A DNA stretch of 57,722 bases from Vibrio nigripulchritudo ATCC 27043 (GTDB lineage: Bacteria > Pseudomonadota > Gammaproteobacteria > Enterobacterales > Vibrionaceae): the NCBI RefSeq assembly GCF_000222685.1, contig NZ_AFWJ01000135.1, positions 1-57,722 of the forward strand, written 5' to 3'. The notes beneath the pieces were generated by a model that made no database searches, was not told where the DNA came from, and worked only from the letters and a program-made list of their open reading frames with translations. Shown here in pieces: positions 42,692-52,227 of the stretch (position 1 is the stretch's first letter; each line of letters begins with the position of its first letter). The translations under genes and the position numbers were made by a program.

Positions 42692-44030
42692 ACCTTCCTT
42701 TATTCGTAGCCTAAGCCTGAGAAACCGCTTACTATCCGCTGCGGTAATCTGGCTAGGGCTGATGATATTCGCCGCTGGTCTTTTGATCCCAAACTTAATC
42801 AAAGATTACCTTAAAGAAGACATTCGCCAACAATTGAGTTTGTCTTTGGATGAGCTCACCGCAAACATTGATGTGGATGTTCATGGCAGAATGGTGATGC
42901 CATTTCGATTGTCAGACCCAAGGTTCAACCGCCCCTACAGTGGGTTGTATTGGATGGCGGCGACTGAGAATCAAGTCATGCGCTCACGCTCTCTTTGGGA
43001 TCAGCTTATTACATTTAAGCGCTTTAAAGGGGCGAGAGGCGCCAACGGCGAAAAGCTTATTTATATTCAGAGAAACATATATCTTCCTGATTTTTCTTCT
43101 CCAATCACTATCACCGTCGGACTAGACGAACAGCCACTTGAAGACACGTTACACGCATTGATGGGTCAGGTATGGTTGGTACTTACTATGCTGTTTGTTG
43201 GTATTCTGGTGTTAATTGGACTGCAGGTTTCGTGGTCGCTCAGACCTCTTGGGAAAATGCAGAAGGAGCTCCATAAGCTCCGTTCTGGTGAGCAAAGCGC
43301 TCTTGAAAACCATTACCCTAAGGAAATCCAACCCCTCACGTCAGATCTGAACGCCCTGCTCTTCCATTATCAAGAGCTATTGCAGCGAGCGAGAAACCAC
43401 GCAGGAAACCTTTCCCATGCGCTGAAAACCCCAATTTCCGTTCTTAAAAATGAAGCGACACTGCTTGATCCGGAAACACGAGCCAAGCTGGAACCGTCGG
43501 TACAAAACCTGCAACAACAAATCGATTACCACTTAGGTCGGGCTCGCATGGCAGGATCTATGCACATTCTCGCAGTTAGCTGTCAACCAAGCGAACAAGT
43601 CGATGCGATATCGATCGCGTTTGATAAAGTATTTGCAGACAGAGATATCCTGCTTATCAATGAACTTGAGGCTGACCTAAAAGTCGCGGTTGAATCGACA
43701 GACATGGACGAAATGCTTGGCAATCTGCTAGAAAATGGCTACAAGTGGGCAAACTCCCAAATCCGAGTCTATAGCGAAACCGTCTCTGACAAACAAGTCG
43801 CTTTGGTAGTTGAAGATGATGGTCCCGGTATTCCTAACGAAATGAAAGAGCACGTTTTAAAGCGTGGAGTAAGGCTGGATGAAGAAACACCGGGTTCAGG
43901 TCTTGGTCTTAATATTGTGAAAGAAATGGCACACAGCTACCGAGGGGGACTTGTTCTTGAAGATAGCTCTTCAGGTGGTACCAAAGCCAAGCTGATTATT
44001 AATCTATGTAATAGCCAGAGTAAACGTTAG
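42681..44030 (+). CDS. Sensor histidine kinase, CarS/VprB/PhoQ-like
   Basis: A 449-residue membrane kinase. Two membrane helices (about 18-38 and 165-187) flank a periplasmic sensor of about 125 residues. HAMP-like sequence follows, then HisKA with the phospho-accepting His in GNLSHALKTPISVLKNEA and a HATPase with N-box NLLENGYKWA, G1 VEDDGPGIP and G2 GSGLGLNIVKEM. It pairs with the overlapping response regulator. The stimulus is not determined from sequence; cations or antimicrobial peptides are plausible. Confidence 0.92.
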   Translation: MLIKPSFIRSLSLRNRLLSAAVIWLGLMIFAAGLLIPNLIKDYLKEDIRQQLSLSLDELTANIDVDVHGRMVMPFRLSDPRFNRPYSGLYWMAATENQVMRSRSLWDQLITFKRFKGARGANGEKLIYIQRNIYLPDFSSPITITVGLDEQPLEDTLHALMGQVWLVLTMLFVGILVLIGLQVSWSLRPLGKMQKELHKLRSGEQSALENHYPKEIQPLTSDLNALLFHYQELLQRARNHAGNLSHALKTPISVLKNEATLLDPETRAKLEPSVQNLQQQIDYHLGRARMAGSMHILAVSCQPSEQVDAISIAFDKVFADRDILLINELEADLKVAVESTDMDEMLGNLLENGYKWANSQIRVYSETVSDKQVALVVEDDGPGIPNEMKEHVLKRGVRLDEETPGSGLGLNIVKEMAHSYRGGLVLEDSSSGGTKAKLIINLCNSQSKR

Positions 44031-44100
44031 TTCATAGGCACGCGTCACCCAAGCAGTTTACAACGAGCAGATTTGGTGCGTAACAATAAGTATGATCTGA

Positions 44101-44126
44101 AAGCCCTTGGACATTTCCAAGGGCTT
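44101..44126. terminator. Bidirectional terminator between convergent genes
   Basis: A perfect stem AAGCCCTTGG/CCAAGGGCTT with a 6-base loop and a T-rich tail on the plus strand. It closes the kinase operon and probably the DedA operon. Confidence 0.8.
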
Positions 44127-44132
44127 TTTACT

Positions 44133-45422
44133 TTAACGGGTTATGAGGCTGGCGGTATTAAATTGCATGGCTCTTGGCTGAATGACCAGAGCATAACCGT
44201 CTGAGTAATAATCTTGCTGGTCATTGAGAATACTTGGATCAGCGACTTTTAATGGCGTAGATTCCCACTGCTGGCTGGTTGCGATAGCATCACCAAGCCG
44301 ATCTCGCTCTTCATCAACATTGGGATCTACTTTATGAAGTACGGTTACGATGCCTTTGTAGTGAGAGACTTTTAGACCTGCGTCATAGCTTATTGCTCCT
44401 ACCCAAACTGGTTGTCCTGCCTGTGATGAATGCCCTGCATACCACCAACGGACATGGCTTCGATTGAGCAAATCTCCTTTTTGTTGGTACGCAAACCATT
44501 GAGGTTCATTATTCCAATACAAATCGGATATGGGAGGTGTTTGATTCTTCAACAAATCAACATATTCTGTTAGGCGGAATTTGTCTCGGCTGAATGTTTG
44601 ATTTTCAATCCATCCAAGTTCTTTCATGAGTTCATTGGGGGATTCGCCAACGTAAATTAAGTTCACTGCCTGAGCACTGTAGACTTTGGACAGCCCAGGA
44701 AATGCCTGAAAATGCTTACCCAACCAGTTTTTTTGATCATATTTCGATACCTGAGCAGACTTCGCTGGCAAGTTTTGAATGAAGAAATGATGATAGTTAA
44801 TCGACAACATGCCTATCACGCCAACGAAAGCCATACGAATTGTGGTTTTCTTCAATCCTGCGTTTTTAAGCCAATATATCCCAAGCACAACGGAAGCGAA
44901 TAAGAACCCAAGTAATACCTTATGTTCAGCCACAAATACTTTAGCATCGTTCAGCCAGTTGAATGTCTCTAGCCCTGCTGCAATCAGATAGCCCCAAGCA
45001 ACAAATTGACCAACGCCAAGTAAGATGCCAATTGAATCGTAGATGGCGAACTTTCTCCACTTGTAACCGTGGCTGCCTGCGATAAAAGGAACGACCCAAG
45101 ATATTGGTCCTAGTAAACGGGCAAGAGTGATAACCCACACTCCCCTATTTCTCATAAGAATCCGGGCACGGGCGAACACCCTCCGTAATTTAGGGAATTT
45201 TCTGATAAGTTTTTTCTGAATAGGGTTCCCCCAATACCTTCCCAATCCAAAGCTAAGATGATCACCAACGATTGCGCCTGCAATTACAGCTATAACCCCT
45301 AATGTAGTGCCCTGCTGTAACAAATAGCCAGCGGCGAGAAGAAAGGGCTCCCCCATGACAATTAGGTTTGGTCCGATCAGCGCATCCAAGAATGCGCCAC
45401 CGAACAGCATTAAAATATCCAT
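44133..45422 (-). CDS. DedA-LssY_C fusion membrane protein
   Basis: A 429-residue protein. Residues 1-170 form a DedA/SNARE-associated domain (GAIVGDHLSFGLGRYWG and ITLARLLGPISWVVPFIAGSHGYKWRKFAIYD), a family of lipid transporters or flippases for undecaprenyl phosphate or phosphatidylethanolamine. Two more helices lie at about 165-215. The C-terminal 200 residues match LssY_C (NLIYVGESPNELMKELGWIENQTF and RWWYAGH), a domain linked to lipid phosphate enzymes. The start overlaps the glycosyltransferase stop by one base. A role in lipid-linked sugar or envelope metabolism is inferred. Confidence 0.88.
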   Translation of the reverse strand: MDILMLFGGAFLDALIGPNLIVMGEPFLLAAGYLLQQGTTLGVIAVIAGAIVGDHLSFGLGRYWGNPIQKKLIRKFPKLRRVFARARILMRNRGVWVITLARLLGPISWVVPFIAGSHGYKWRKFAIYDSIGILLGVGQFVAWGYLIAAGLETFNWLNDAKVFVAEHKVLLGFLFASVVLGIYWLKNAGLKKTTIRMAFVGVIGMLSINYHHFFIQNLPAKSAQVSKYDQKNWLGKHFQAFPGLSKVYSAQAVNLIYVGESPNELMKELGWIENQTFSRDKFRLTEYVDLLKNQTPPISDLYWNNEPQWFAYQQKGDLLNRSHVRWWYAGHSSQAGQPVWVGAISYDAGLKVSHYKGIVTVLHKVDPNVDEERDRLGDAIATSQQWESTPLKVADPSILNDQQDYYSDGYALVIQPRAMQFNTASLITR

Positions 45423-46147
45423 TAGCTAGTGTAATGTCCGAATTTGTATTCCATTTCCTGATTTCGCATCTCTCCGAAGAAGAAACGGCGAAGATTCGCT
45501 TTCAGATACAGCGCCCCTGTCGAAACAAAGCCATCTTGATCCAGTCGGCGGGGATCGAATTCGAATGTCATTGGTAAGAATCGAAAACGCCAGGTCTGGC
45601 TAGCGCGTTTTACGTAGTCACAGTCTTCGCATAAGGTGATCTCCTCGTCGAAGCCTTTCAGATCGTCGTGGGCGCGCTTGGTGGAGAAGATGCAAGCACC
45701 GACTGCGGTTGGAAAGAAAAACTGTGTGGTGAATAATCCAGCATTAAATAATGCGTATCCTGCTTTGTGTGCCACTGGTAAACCTTTGGAGCCCATGTAG
45801 ACACCTGCGACTTCAAGCTTGGTCTCTTCCAGTTTCTCCATCGCATTTTGCAGGAATGAAGGTCTCAGGCGAACATCAGCATCTAAAAACAACAAGCGAT
45901 TGTGAGTTGCCAGCGATGCTCCGGTATTTCGTCCCAAACTGACGCCACGCTCCCCCATATTGTGGGTCTTCAGAGCCGGCAAAGAGTCTTTGAATGTCTC
46001 GGCGATTTCCAAAGTCGCGTCGTCACTGTTTGAGTCAACGACCACTACTTCAAAATTGCGATAAGTTTGTGCACTTAGATCTTTTAGTAAGTTTGAAATT
46101 CGTTTTTCTTCATTCAATGTAATGACAATAACGCTGATTGGTTTCAT
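45422..46147 (-). CDS. Family 2 glycosyltransferase
   Basis: A 241-residue GT-A enzyme. Motifs are VIVITLNEEKRISNLLKDL (N-terminal nucleotide site), EVVVVDSNSDDATLEIA, and the metal-binding RLLFLDADVRLRPSF (DxD). A hydrophobic segment of about 20 residues (VAHKAGYALFNAGLFTTQFFFPTAVGACIF) near 130-160 suggests membrane association. It is coupled to the DedA-LssY_C gene through a one-base overlap. It probably glycosylates a lipid or lipid-linked acceptor. Substrate unknown. Confidence 0.9.
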   Translation of the reverse strand: MKPISVIVITLNEEKRISNLLKDLSAQTYRNFEVVVVDSNSDDATLEIAETFKDSLPALKTHNMGERGVSLGRNTGASLATHNRLLFLDADVRLRPSFLQNAMEKLEETKLEVAGVYMGSKGLPVAHKAGYALFNAGLFTTQFFFPTAVGACIFSTKRAHDDLKGFDEEITLCEDCDYVKRASQTWRFRFLPMTFEFDPRRLDQDGFVSTGALYLKANLRRFFFGEMRNQEMEYKFGHYTS

Positions 46148-46432
46148 AAGATTTCCCTCTGTCTTTTAGATTGCAGAGTGAAATTAACAAGGCTGTCATT
46201 AACTATTTGTGATAGTAAAGTTCACATTCGGTTCATTGTTCTGTAAACGTGAATTCAATGATTCTCTGAAGTGCTTTGTTTATGAATGAATTATCTTGCT
46301 CAAGAATGGGGAGAATGTTAGTATCCGCGCTCGCTGTTCGTTGTCATTGTTTTGACAACTGAGCAAAGCATCATCAACTAGGTCGCTATGTTGATGGTGA
46401 AGTTTTAATTTTACTATTTGAGAGTAAATAAT

Positions 46433-46711
46433 ATGAAATTCGAAGCAGTAGTACGTACTGAACAAGGTAAGGGTGCGAGCCGCCGCCTACGTCACGCTGG
46501 TCAATTCCCAGCAATCGTTTACGGTGGTGAAGCAGCACCTGTTTCTATCGCTCTAAACCACGACGATGTTATCAACCAAATGGACAAGCCTGAGTTCTAC
46601 GAGACAATCACTCTAGTGATTGACGGTGCAGAAGTTAAGGTTAAGCCACAAGACGTACAACGTCACGCGTTCAAGCCAAAAGTTGAGCACATGGACTTCA
46701 TCCGCATCTAA
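46433..46711 (+). CDS. rplY: 50S ribosomal protein L25
   Basis: A 92-residue single-domain L25, which binds 5S rRNA. I start at the ATG at 46433 ([20 protein letters not shown]), since the GTG/TTG extension has no family similarity. The codon use is highly biased (CGT, GGT, AAG and similar preferred codons), as for a ribosomal protein. An upstream leader of up to 200 bases contains a TTGACA hexamer and may carry regulation. A terminator follows at 46797. Confidence 0.95.
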   Translation: MKFEAVVRTEQGKGASRRLRHAGQFPAIVYGGEAAPVSIALNHDDVINQMDKPEFYETITLVIDGAEVKVKPQDVQRHAFKPKVEHMDFIRI

Positions 46712-46796
46712 TTCCTTACCAGGGAATTAATCGGATAGATCCTACCTTTTGCATATATAAGACTCTCGGACTTACCAACCGAAAGCTCTAAAAATT

Positions 46797-46830
46797 AGAA
46801 ACCCCAGTTGCTACCAACAACTGGGGTTTC
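46797..46830. terminator. Strong terminator after rplY
   Basis: A 13-bp stem GAAACCCCAGTTG/CAACTGGGGTTTC with a 7-base loop, followed by ACCTTTTTAT. It may work in both directions, as the chitinase gene ends 20 bases beyond. Confidence 0.85.
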
Positions 46831-46849
46831 ACCTTTTTATAGGTTTATC

Positions 46850-48331
46850 TTATTTTGCCGGGCAAGCAACTTCTTCCCAGAACCAGTTAGTTTGAGTTGG
46901 TGTTTCCCAAACGCCTGGGTCATTTTTCGCAACAAAGCATTTGCCGTTGTGAGTCACTTTCGCGCCAGCACCGACGTCTGTTTTACCTGCTTCCCAAACG
47001 ATGAAGCCGTTTGGATCTGGGTTTGGACCTGGACCAGGACCTGGATCAGGTGTAGGAACCGGATCTAATTTGTCTACTACTCTCACCTCAGGCCAAGTTT
47101 GATGAGACAGGTAGAAGTTAGTCACACATTTCTCGTAATCACCTGGAACCAATGCAGAGTAAGCCGTTTGGTAGCCTACTAGCTTACACTCGTAAGATAC
47201 GCCTTCTGGGCGGTCAGCGTGGTAAGAGAAATCCGCTTCCCAGTTAGTGTAAAGTACATCAGTTGCACCATTCAGGTTCAGACTGCCGTACGGTGTTTGC
47301 TGCCAACAAGTATTTTTCTCGTCCGCTTCAACAGGGATGTTGTAGTGAGCAGCAAGCCCTTCCCAGTATTTGATTCGGTTAACTGGCTGACCTTTATTTT
47401 TGTTCTGTTCGCCACACTCAATACCGCCATTGATGATGTTGATTGTGGTACCGAATCCATAGCCAATCCCCGCGTCAATTTCGCGTTGAGAAGGCTTCCA
47501 GGTACGGTCAATAACATGCAGCATTGCTGGCTTAGGTGCTTGTGGTGTTAGGTAGAACCAAATTGCAGATGCTAGGTTCAACCAGGTATCTGCAACCAAT
47601 GCTGGGTTGTTCAAAAGTACGGTAGCGTCGCCGTCGTACATCACTTCAGAGAATGGACCATAGTTGAAGTGGTAAGACAATTGTTTAGCACCACGACCGA
47701 AGTACCCCTGGTTAGGCGCACAAGGCCAGCGACGGTTTTGCCAGTCGTTCTGGCCACAACCTGTCGTGTATCCAGGTTGTCCTTCAGACCAACCCATTTC
47801 ACGCACGTGAACTAGAGCTTGTTGCCACTCTTCAAGAGCTAGCGGGTTATCCCAAATATTGTCTTTTGCGATATGTCCGCCCGTTTCCTGAGCGAAGTGT
47901 GCAAAGGCTGTGATAATGGATTTTTTACAGATCGCATCTGCATCACGACCATCCGTGTAATCGCCACAGAACGCTGGGAACTTACCGATTGCACGCAAGA
48001 ATTTGGTGTAGCTGTATTCTGGTGCCGCCATTTGAGTGAGGAAATCCCACTCAGCTCTTGGGAAAACTTTTTCCACACGTTTAACGTTGGCAGGGTTGCT
48101 TGCTAACCCTTCGTCAATAGCTTCAACCACAGTATTTGGTCGAGTTTCCAATGCCTTTGCCCAGATTGCGTACATAGGATCCGCTGTTTTAGCTTGCTCC
48201 GCAGCCTGCAAATCCGCTCTGGACACAATGTACCCGTTTGGATTCTGAGGATCTGGTTGTACATTCATAGCAAACGCACTGGTTGCCATTGTGCAGCCAA
48301 TTAACGTTGATATAAGTGTTCTCTTCAACAT
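46850..48331 (-). CDS. Secreted GH19 chitinase with a C-terminal chitin-binding module
   Basis: A 493-residue exported enzyme with a signal peptide ending near AFAMN. The GH19 catalytic domain covers about residues 90-400. The first catalytic Glu is at 149 in [11 protein letters not shown], and later blocks are [21 protein letters not shown] and [33 protein letters not shown] linker leads to a C-terminal CBM5/12 chitin-binding module ([31 protein letters not shown]) of about 50 residues. It degrades chitin outside the cell. It is monocistronic, and its 381-base upstream region may carry chitin-responsive control. Confidence 0.93.
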   Translation of the reverse strand: MLKRTLISTLIGCTMATSAFAMNVQPDPQNPNGYIVSRADLQAAEQAKTADPMYAIWAKALETRPNTVVEAIDEGLASNPANVKRVEKVFPRAEWDFLTQMAAPEYSYTKFLRAIGKFPAFCGDYTDGRDADAICKKSIITAFAHFAQETGGHIAKDNIWDNPLALEEWQQALVHVREMGWSEGQPGYTTGCGQNDWQNRRWPCAPNQGYFGRGAKQLSYHFNYGPFSEVMYDGDATVLLNNPALVADTWLNLASAIWFYLTPQAPKPAMLHVIDRTWKPSQREIDAGIGYGFGTTINIINGGIECGEQNKNKGQPVNRIKYWEGLAAHYNIPVEADEKNTCWQQTPYGSLNLNGATDVLYTNWEADFSYHADRPEGVSYECKLVGYQTAYSALVPGDYEKCVTNFYLSHQTWPEVRVVDKLDPVPTPDPGPGPGPNPDPNGFIVWEAGKTDVGAGAKVTHNGKCFVAKNDPGVWETPTQTNWFWEEVACPAK

Positions 48332-48712
48332 TTCATCAATTCCTTGTTCTTGTAAATCAGATACTTAAATCTCGCATCTGTAAAAACATCTGTTCTCGCT
48401 CCAACCAGCAAGAAACAGAATCAAGTGACAAGATCACCAGAACAACCTGCAACCCAGCAGATAAAACTGTTCTGAGAAATCCAATCGCAGAAACTATAGT
48501 TAATGCAACTAGTATTACTGTGCTAAGAAGAACAATTTTCTACAGGTAAATGTTATTTATGAAGTATTTGCGAGTGACTGCTAGAAAACGTATGTTCCTA
48601 GCAACTAGGATTGCTTTTTTTCTGGATTAAAATCGGTAGAAAAGTGCTTATTTGAGGGCTTATCGTACTGTAAAAAAGTGGCGTGAGGTCAACTATATAA
48701 AGGGAAAAGCAA
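48332..48712. other. 381-base intergenic region upstream of the chitinase gene
   Basis: It carries the chitinase promoter on the minus strand. A weak plus-strand hairpin AGCAA/TTGCT (48600-48615) with a T7 tail is present. No gene-sized frame is visible. Confidence 0.5.
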
Positions 48713-48964
48713 TTAAAACAGATCTTGCTGTGGGCTATTTTCTTCTGCTTCTGACTGAAGCTCTTCCTTCCTTTGCTTTGACATTTTCCGGCGATAACGT
48801 TGTCGGCATAGTTTAATAACATGAAGTTGCTGAGCTGGCGTCATGGTTAACCATTCAAAGCGCTCTTGACGGTTGCGCATGCACCCGTGGCAATACCCAC
48901 GTTCATCTGTGGTACACACCCGCACACAAGGACTGGGCACGGAAAAAAATTCGAGCTGTTCCAT
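48713..48964 (-). CDS. DUF1289 (YdhL-like) protein
   Basis: An 83-residue protein with the family motif SPCVRVCTTDERGYCHGCMRNRQERFEWLTMTPAQQ (residues about 11-46). Its four cysteines probably bind a metal. The remaining tail is charged. DUF1289 proteins are widespread small Proteobacteria proteins without established activity. An AGGAGGGAGAAT ribosome site precedes the ATG. Confidence 0.9.
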   Translation of the reverse strand: MEQLEFFSVPSPCVRVCTTDERGYCHGCMRNRQERFEWLTMTPAQQLHVIKLCRQRYRRKMSKQRKEELQSEAEENSPQQDLF

Positions 48965-49214
48965 TCTCCCTCCTATTAGATGCGTTAAAGCGGTTATAGA
49001 TTAAGCATAACACTTTACTAACAATACAGCATACTTAGCCAGAATCGACTATTTCTGACTGCTTAACCAGATTGAGAATATGAACCTATTCGACTGTTCT
49101 ATTAATGCTGATTATCTCATTCGTTTTATTCAGATTTTATGACTTCGTACTGACAAGTTAGCTCACTTGTTGTTTATACTGCATCGGTTAAACAAACATT
49201 TCTTGGAGCTTAGA

Positions 49215-49646
49215 ATGAAAATGCAACTCGCTCTTATCGCTTTACCTGTTCTTTTGGCAGCTTGTACCAGCAATGGAGATGCAACAGTGGTTACCAATGA
49301 AGATTTACAACATCATCACTGGATTCTGGCTCAGGTCGATGGAAAGGAATACGTGAAACCTGAACACGGCAAACACCCAAGCATTGAAGTGGGTGAAAAC
49401 ATGACAGTAAATGGCTTTGCTGGCTGTAACGGTTACTTTGGTCAAGGTGAATTAAAAGACGGGAAGTTCCGTGTTGTGGATATGGGAATGACCATGATGA
49501 TGTGCCCGGACGATATGATGAATACGGAGCAAGTGATCTCTAGCACATTGAACGACTGGAGTGACATTACGCTAACCAAAGACACACTTGTTTTAGAAGG
49601 TAATGATCACCAGGTGACCTTCAAACTTCGTGATTGGGTAAACTGA
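49215..49646 (+). CDS. META-domain lipoprotein, HslJ-like
   Basis: A 143-residue lipoprotein started at the ATG at 49215, which has a TTGGAG site; the frame from 49167 is longer without a signal peptide. The lipobox LAAC puts the lipidated cysteine at 17. The META/HslJ domain shows HHHWILAQVDGKEY, VNGFAGCNGYFGQGEL and MGMTMMMCPDDMMNTE. HslJ-type proteins are outer-membrane or periplasmic and linked to heat and novobiocin resistance in E. coli. A terminator follows at 49679. Confidence 0.9.
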   Translation: MKMQLALIALPVLLAACTSNGDATVVTNEDLQHHHWILAQVDGKEYVKPEHGKHPSIEVGENMTVNGFAGCNGYFGQGELKDGKFRVVDMGMTMMMCPDDMMNTEQVISSTLNDWSDITLTKDTLVLEGNDHQVTFKLRDWVN

Positions 49647-49678
49647 TTCCTTAGTAATATCGAAGGCCCAATACCATT

Positions 49679-49708
49679 AAAGTCCCGACTCAAAAAGTCG
49701 GGGCTTTT
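49679..49708. terminator. Bidirectional terminator between the HslJ-like gene and metE
   Basis: A hairpin AAGTCCCGACT/AGTCGGGGCTT with one G-T style mismatch and an A-rich loop, followed by TT-rich sequence on both sides. Confidence 0.75.
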
Positions 49709-49731
49709 AAATTACACGCTGTATTCAAATA

Positions 49732-52014
49732 TTACTGCCATTGTGCGCGCAGTGTTTTGGCTGCAGATACCATGTTCTTCAAAGATGCTTCGGTTTCTGC
49801 CCAGTTTCGGGTTTTCAGTCCACAGTCTGGGTTTACCCACAAACGTTTAGCTGGGATCTTAGCGGCGGCTTTCTCTAGCAAACTGACAATCCACTCTTCC
49901 GACGGAATGTTTGGCGAGTGAATGTCGTAAACACCTGGACCAATTTCATTCGGGTAGTTAAATTCTTCAAACGCTCTCAGTAACTCCATATTCGAACGAG
50001 ATGTTTCGATGGTGATTACGTCGGCATCCAACGCTGCGACAGATTCAATGATTTCATTAAACTCGCTATAACACATGTGAGTGTGAATCTGAGTCTCTGG
50101 TTTCGCACTTGCCGCTGAGATTTTAAACGCATCAACCGCCCAGTTTAGGTACTCTTCATGATCGCGTTTCTTAAGCGGCAGACCTTCACGAATCGCTGGC
50201 TCATCGATTTGAATGATGTTGATACCTGCGTCTTGGAGATCACTCACTTCATCCCGAAGCGCAAATGCCAACTGCTGTGCAATTTCCTTACGAGTGATGT
50301 CTTCACGCGGGAATGTCCAGCAAAGAATAGTCACAGGTCCCGTTAGCATGCCTTTCATCTGCTTTGAAGTCAGAGACTGCGCGTACGTTGACCAACCTAC
50401 TGTCATAGGTTCTTCACGCTCAATATCGGCAACCACAACAGCAGGTTTCACACAACGAGAACCGTAGCTTTGAACCCAGCCAAATTTGGTCGTTTGGAAA
50501 CCTGCCAAATGTTCCGCAAAGTATTCAACCATGTCGTTACGCTCTGCTTCACCGTGCACCAACACGTCCAGATCCAACGCTTCCTGACGATCTACGGCAT
50601 CTTGGATATGACCTTTTAGTGCTTCGTTGTAATCCGACTCCGATAGCTTACCTGTACGATAGGCACTACGAATTGTGCGAATTTCGCTGGTTTGCGGGAA
50701 AGAACCAATGGTTGTTGTTGGCAACAAAGGTAAGCCCAATACTTCGTCTTGATGGTGAGCCCGCTCTTCGTACGGCGCACTGCGCTCTGTAAGCGAAGCT
50801 GTAATTGAGTTTACTCGCGCTTTGACCGCAGGCTTGTTCACGTGTGTCGCTGTTTTACGTGCCACAATAGGTTTGCTGTACTCTTTGCACTCAGAAATCG
50901 CTTCGTTGTCTCCATTTAGCGCTGCACCCAGAAGGCTGACTTCATCCAGCTTTTGTTTTGCAAAAGCAAACCAGCTCTTCACTTCTTCTGAAAGCTCGGT
51001 TTCTAATTCCAAATCGATCGGGCTATGAAGCAGTGAACAGGACGAACCAATCCAGAGGTTTTCACCCAGTTTCTCTTTCACTGGTTTTAGTTTCTCTAGC
51101 CATGCATTTACATCAGCACGCCAGACGTTGCGACCATTGACGACACCCGCCGACAAAACCCAACCTTCAGGCAGTTTGTTCACAGCCGTTTCCAACTGTT
51201 CTGGAGCCGCAGAAAGATCCACATGAAGACCATTAACAGGCAGTGTAGTGACATAGTCTAAGTGCTCGCCTACCGAGTCGAAGTAGGTTGTCAGAAGCAG
51301 TTTTACATCGCTTTGAATGACCTGATAAGCCAGTTTGAAGGAGTCCAACCAGGCTTTGTCCAGCTCCAGACCAAGAATAGGTTCGTCTATCTGCACCCAT
51401 TCGACACCAAGTTTAGACAGCTTCGCTAAAATTGCCTGATAAGCGGTAAGAAGACGTGGGAGAAGAGTAAGACGGTCGAACCCTTCTTCCACTTCTTTAC
51501 CAAGGTATAGGTAACTAACTGGGCCAAGGAGCACAGGTTTCACATCGTGCCCCGCTTGAAGCGCTTCGTTCACTTCCTCGAAAAGCTGAGGCCAGCTCAA
51601 TTCAAAGGAATCGTTACTGCTGAATTCAGGCACAATGTAGTGGTAGTTTGTATTGAACCACTTTGTCATGTCTGATGCCGCTGCACCGCATCCACAACTC
51701 GACTGAGACTGACCACGACCTACACGGAATAACGTATCCAGATCAGGAAAGCCTTTGTTGTGACGTTCTGGTACATGACCCAATAGCAGGCTAGTGGTTA
51801 ACACATGATCATACCAAGCAAAGTCACCCGCTGTTACATAGCTTAGCCCACTGTTTGACTGATCGTTCCAATGACGTTGTCTTAATTCACTACCGACTTC
51901 TTTCAGTACTTCCTGAGAAATCTCACCTCGCCAGTACTTTTCCTGTGCAAATTTTAGTTCTCGTTTTTTACCAACACGTGGGTAGCCGAGGATATGAGTC
52001 TTTGTAATCGCCAT
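49732..52014 (-). CDS. metE: Cobalamin-independent methionine synthase
   Basis: A 760-residue enzyme that transfers the methyl group of 5-methyltetrahydrofolate (triglutamate) to homocysteine. Both halves are present: the N-terminal [21 protein letters not shown] block, and the C-terminal catalytic half beginning [19 protein letters not shown]. The zinc ligands lie in [10 protein letters not shown] (His and Cys) and in [11 protein letters not shown] (Cys). Length matches E. coli MetE. It is divergent from metR with MetJ- and MetR-type sites between, the classical arrangement. Confidence 0.97.
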   Translation of the reverse strand: MAITKTHILGYPRVGKKRELKFAQEKYWRGEISQEVLKEVGSELRQRHWNDQSNSGLSYVTAGDFAWYDHVLTTSLLLGHVPERHNKGFPDLDTLFRVGRGQSQSSCGCGAAASDMTKWFNTNYHYIVPEFSSNDSFELSWPQLFEEVNEALQAGHDVKPVLLGPVSYLYLGKEVEEGFDRLTLLPRLLTAYQAILAKLSKLGVEWVQIDEPILGLELDKAWLDSFKLAYQVIQSDVKLLLTTYFDSVGEHLDYVTTLPVNGLHVDLSAAPEQLETAVNKLPEGWVLSAGVVNGRNVWRADVNAWLEKLKPVKEKLGENLWIGSSCSLLHSPIDLELETELSEEVKSWFAFAKQKLDEVSLLGAALNGDNEAISECKEYSKPIVARKTATHVNKPAVKARVNSITASLTERSAPYEERAHHQDEVLGLPLLPTTTIGSFPQTSEIRTIRSAYRTGKLSESDYNEALKGHIQDAVDRQEALDLDVLVHGEAERNDMVEYFAEHLAGFQTTKFGWVQSYGSRCVKPAVVVADIEREEPMTVGWSTYAQSLTSKQMKGMLTGPVTILCWTFPREDITRKEIAQQLAFALRDEVSDLQDAGINIIQIDEPAIREGLPLKKRDHEEYLNWAVDAFKISAASAKPETQIHTHMCYSEFNEIIESVAALDADVITIETSRSNMELLRAFEEFNYPNEIGPGVYDIHSPNIPSEEWIVSLLEKAAAKIPAKRLWVNPDCGLKTRNWAETEASLKNMVSAAKTLRAQWQ

Positions 52015-52082
52015 AGTTGTTATTCCTTATACATAAACTTTAAGAAGTCTGGATGGCTAAAATATCTCTCGAAACACTTAGT

Positions 52083-52157
52083 TGAGCAAATTCCATTTAT
52101 TCAACTTGTTTATTATTTTTTTTCATGTTTGAATCAGATTTAGACGTCTAGACGTTT
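52083..52157. promoter_or_regulatory. MetJ box and possible MetR site between metE and metR
   Basis: Tandem met boxes AGACGTCT-AGACGTTT lie at 52142-52157; they match the MetJ octamer AGACGTCT at 8/8 and 7/8. A weaker MetR-like site TGAG-N5-TCCA (consensus TGAA-N5-TTCA, 6 of 8) is at 52083-52095, nearer to metE. Both agree with known control of metE and metR by methionine and homocysteine. Confidence 0.8.
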
Positions 52158-52227
52158 ACATAACTCAGAAAAACTCGTATTTTTATGAGTAAATGTCATA
52201 GCGAACATGGATTGGTGAGAAAAGCTC

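Noticed and set aside
46211-46229. CRP-like TGTGA...TCACA upstream of the glycosyltransferase gene
   Set aside because: The half-sites are nine bases apart instead of six, so it does not fit the CRP consensus.
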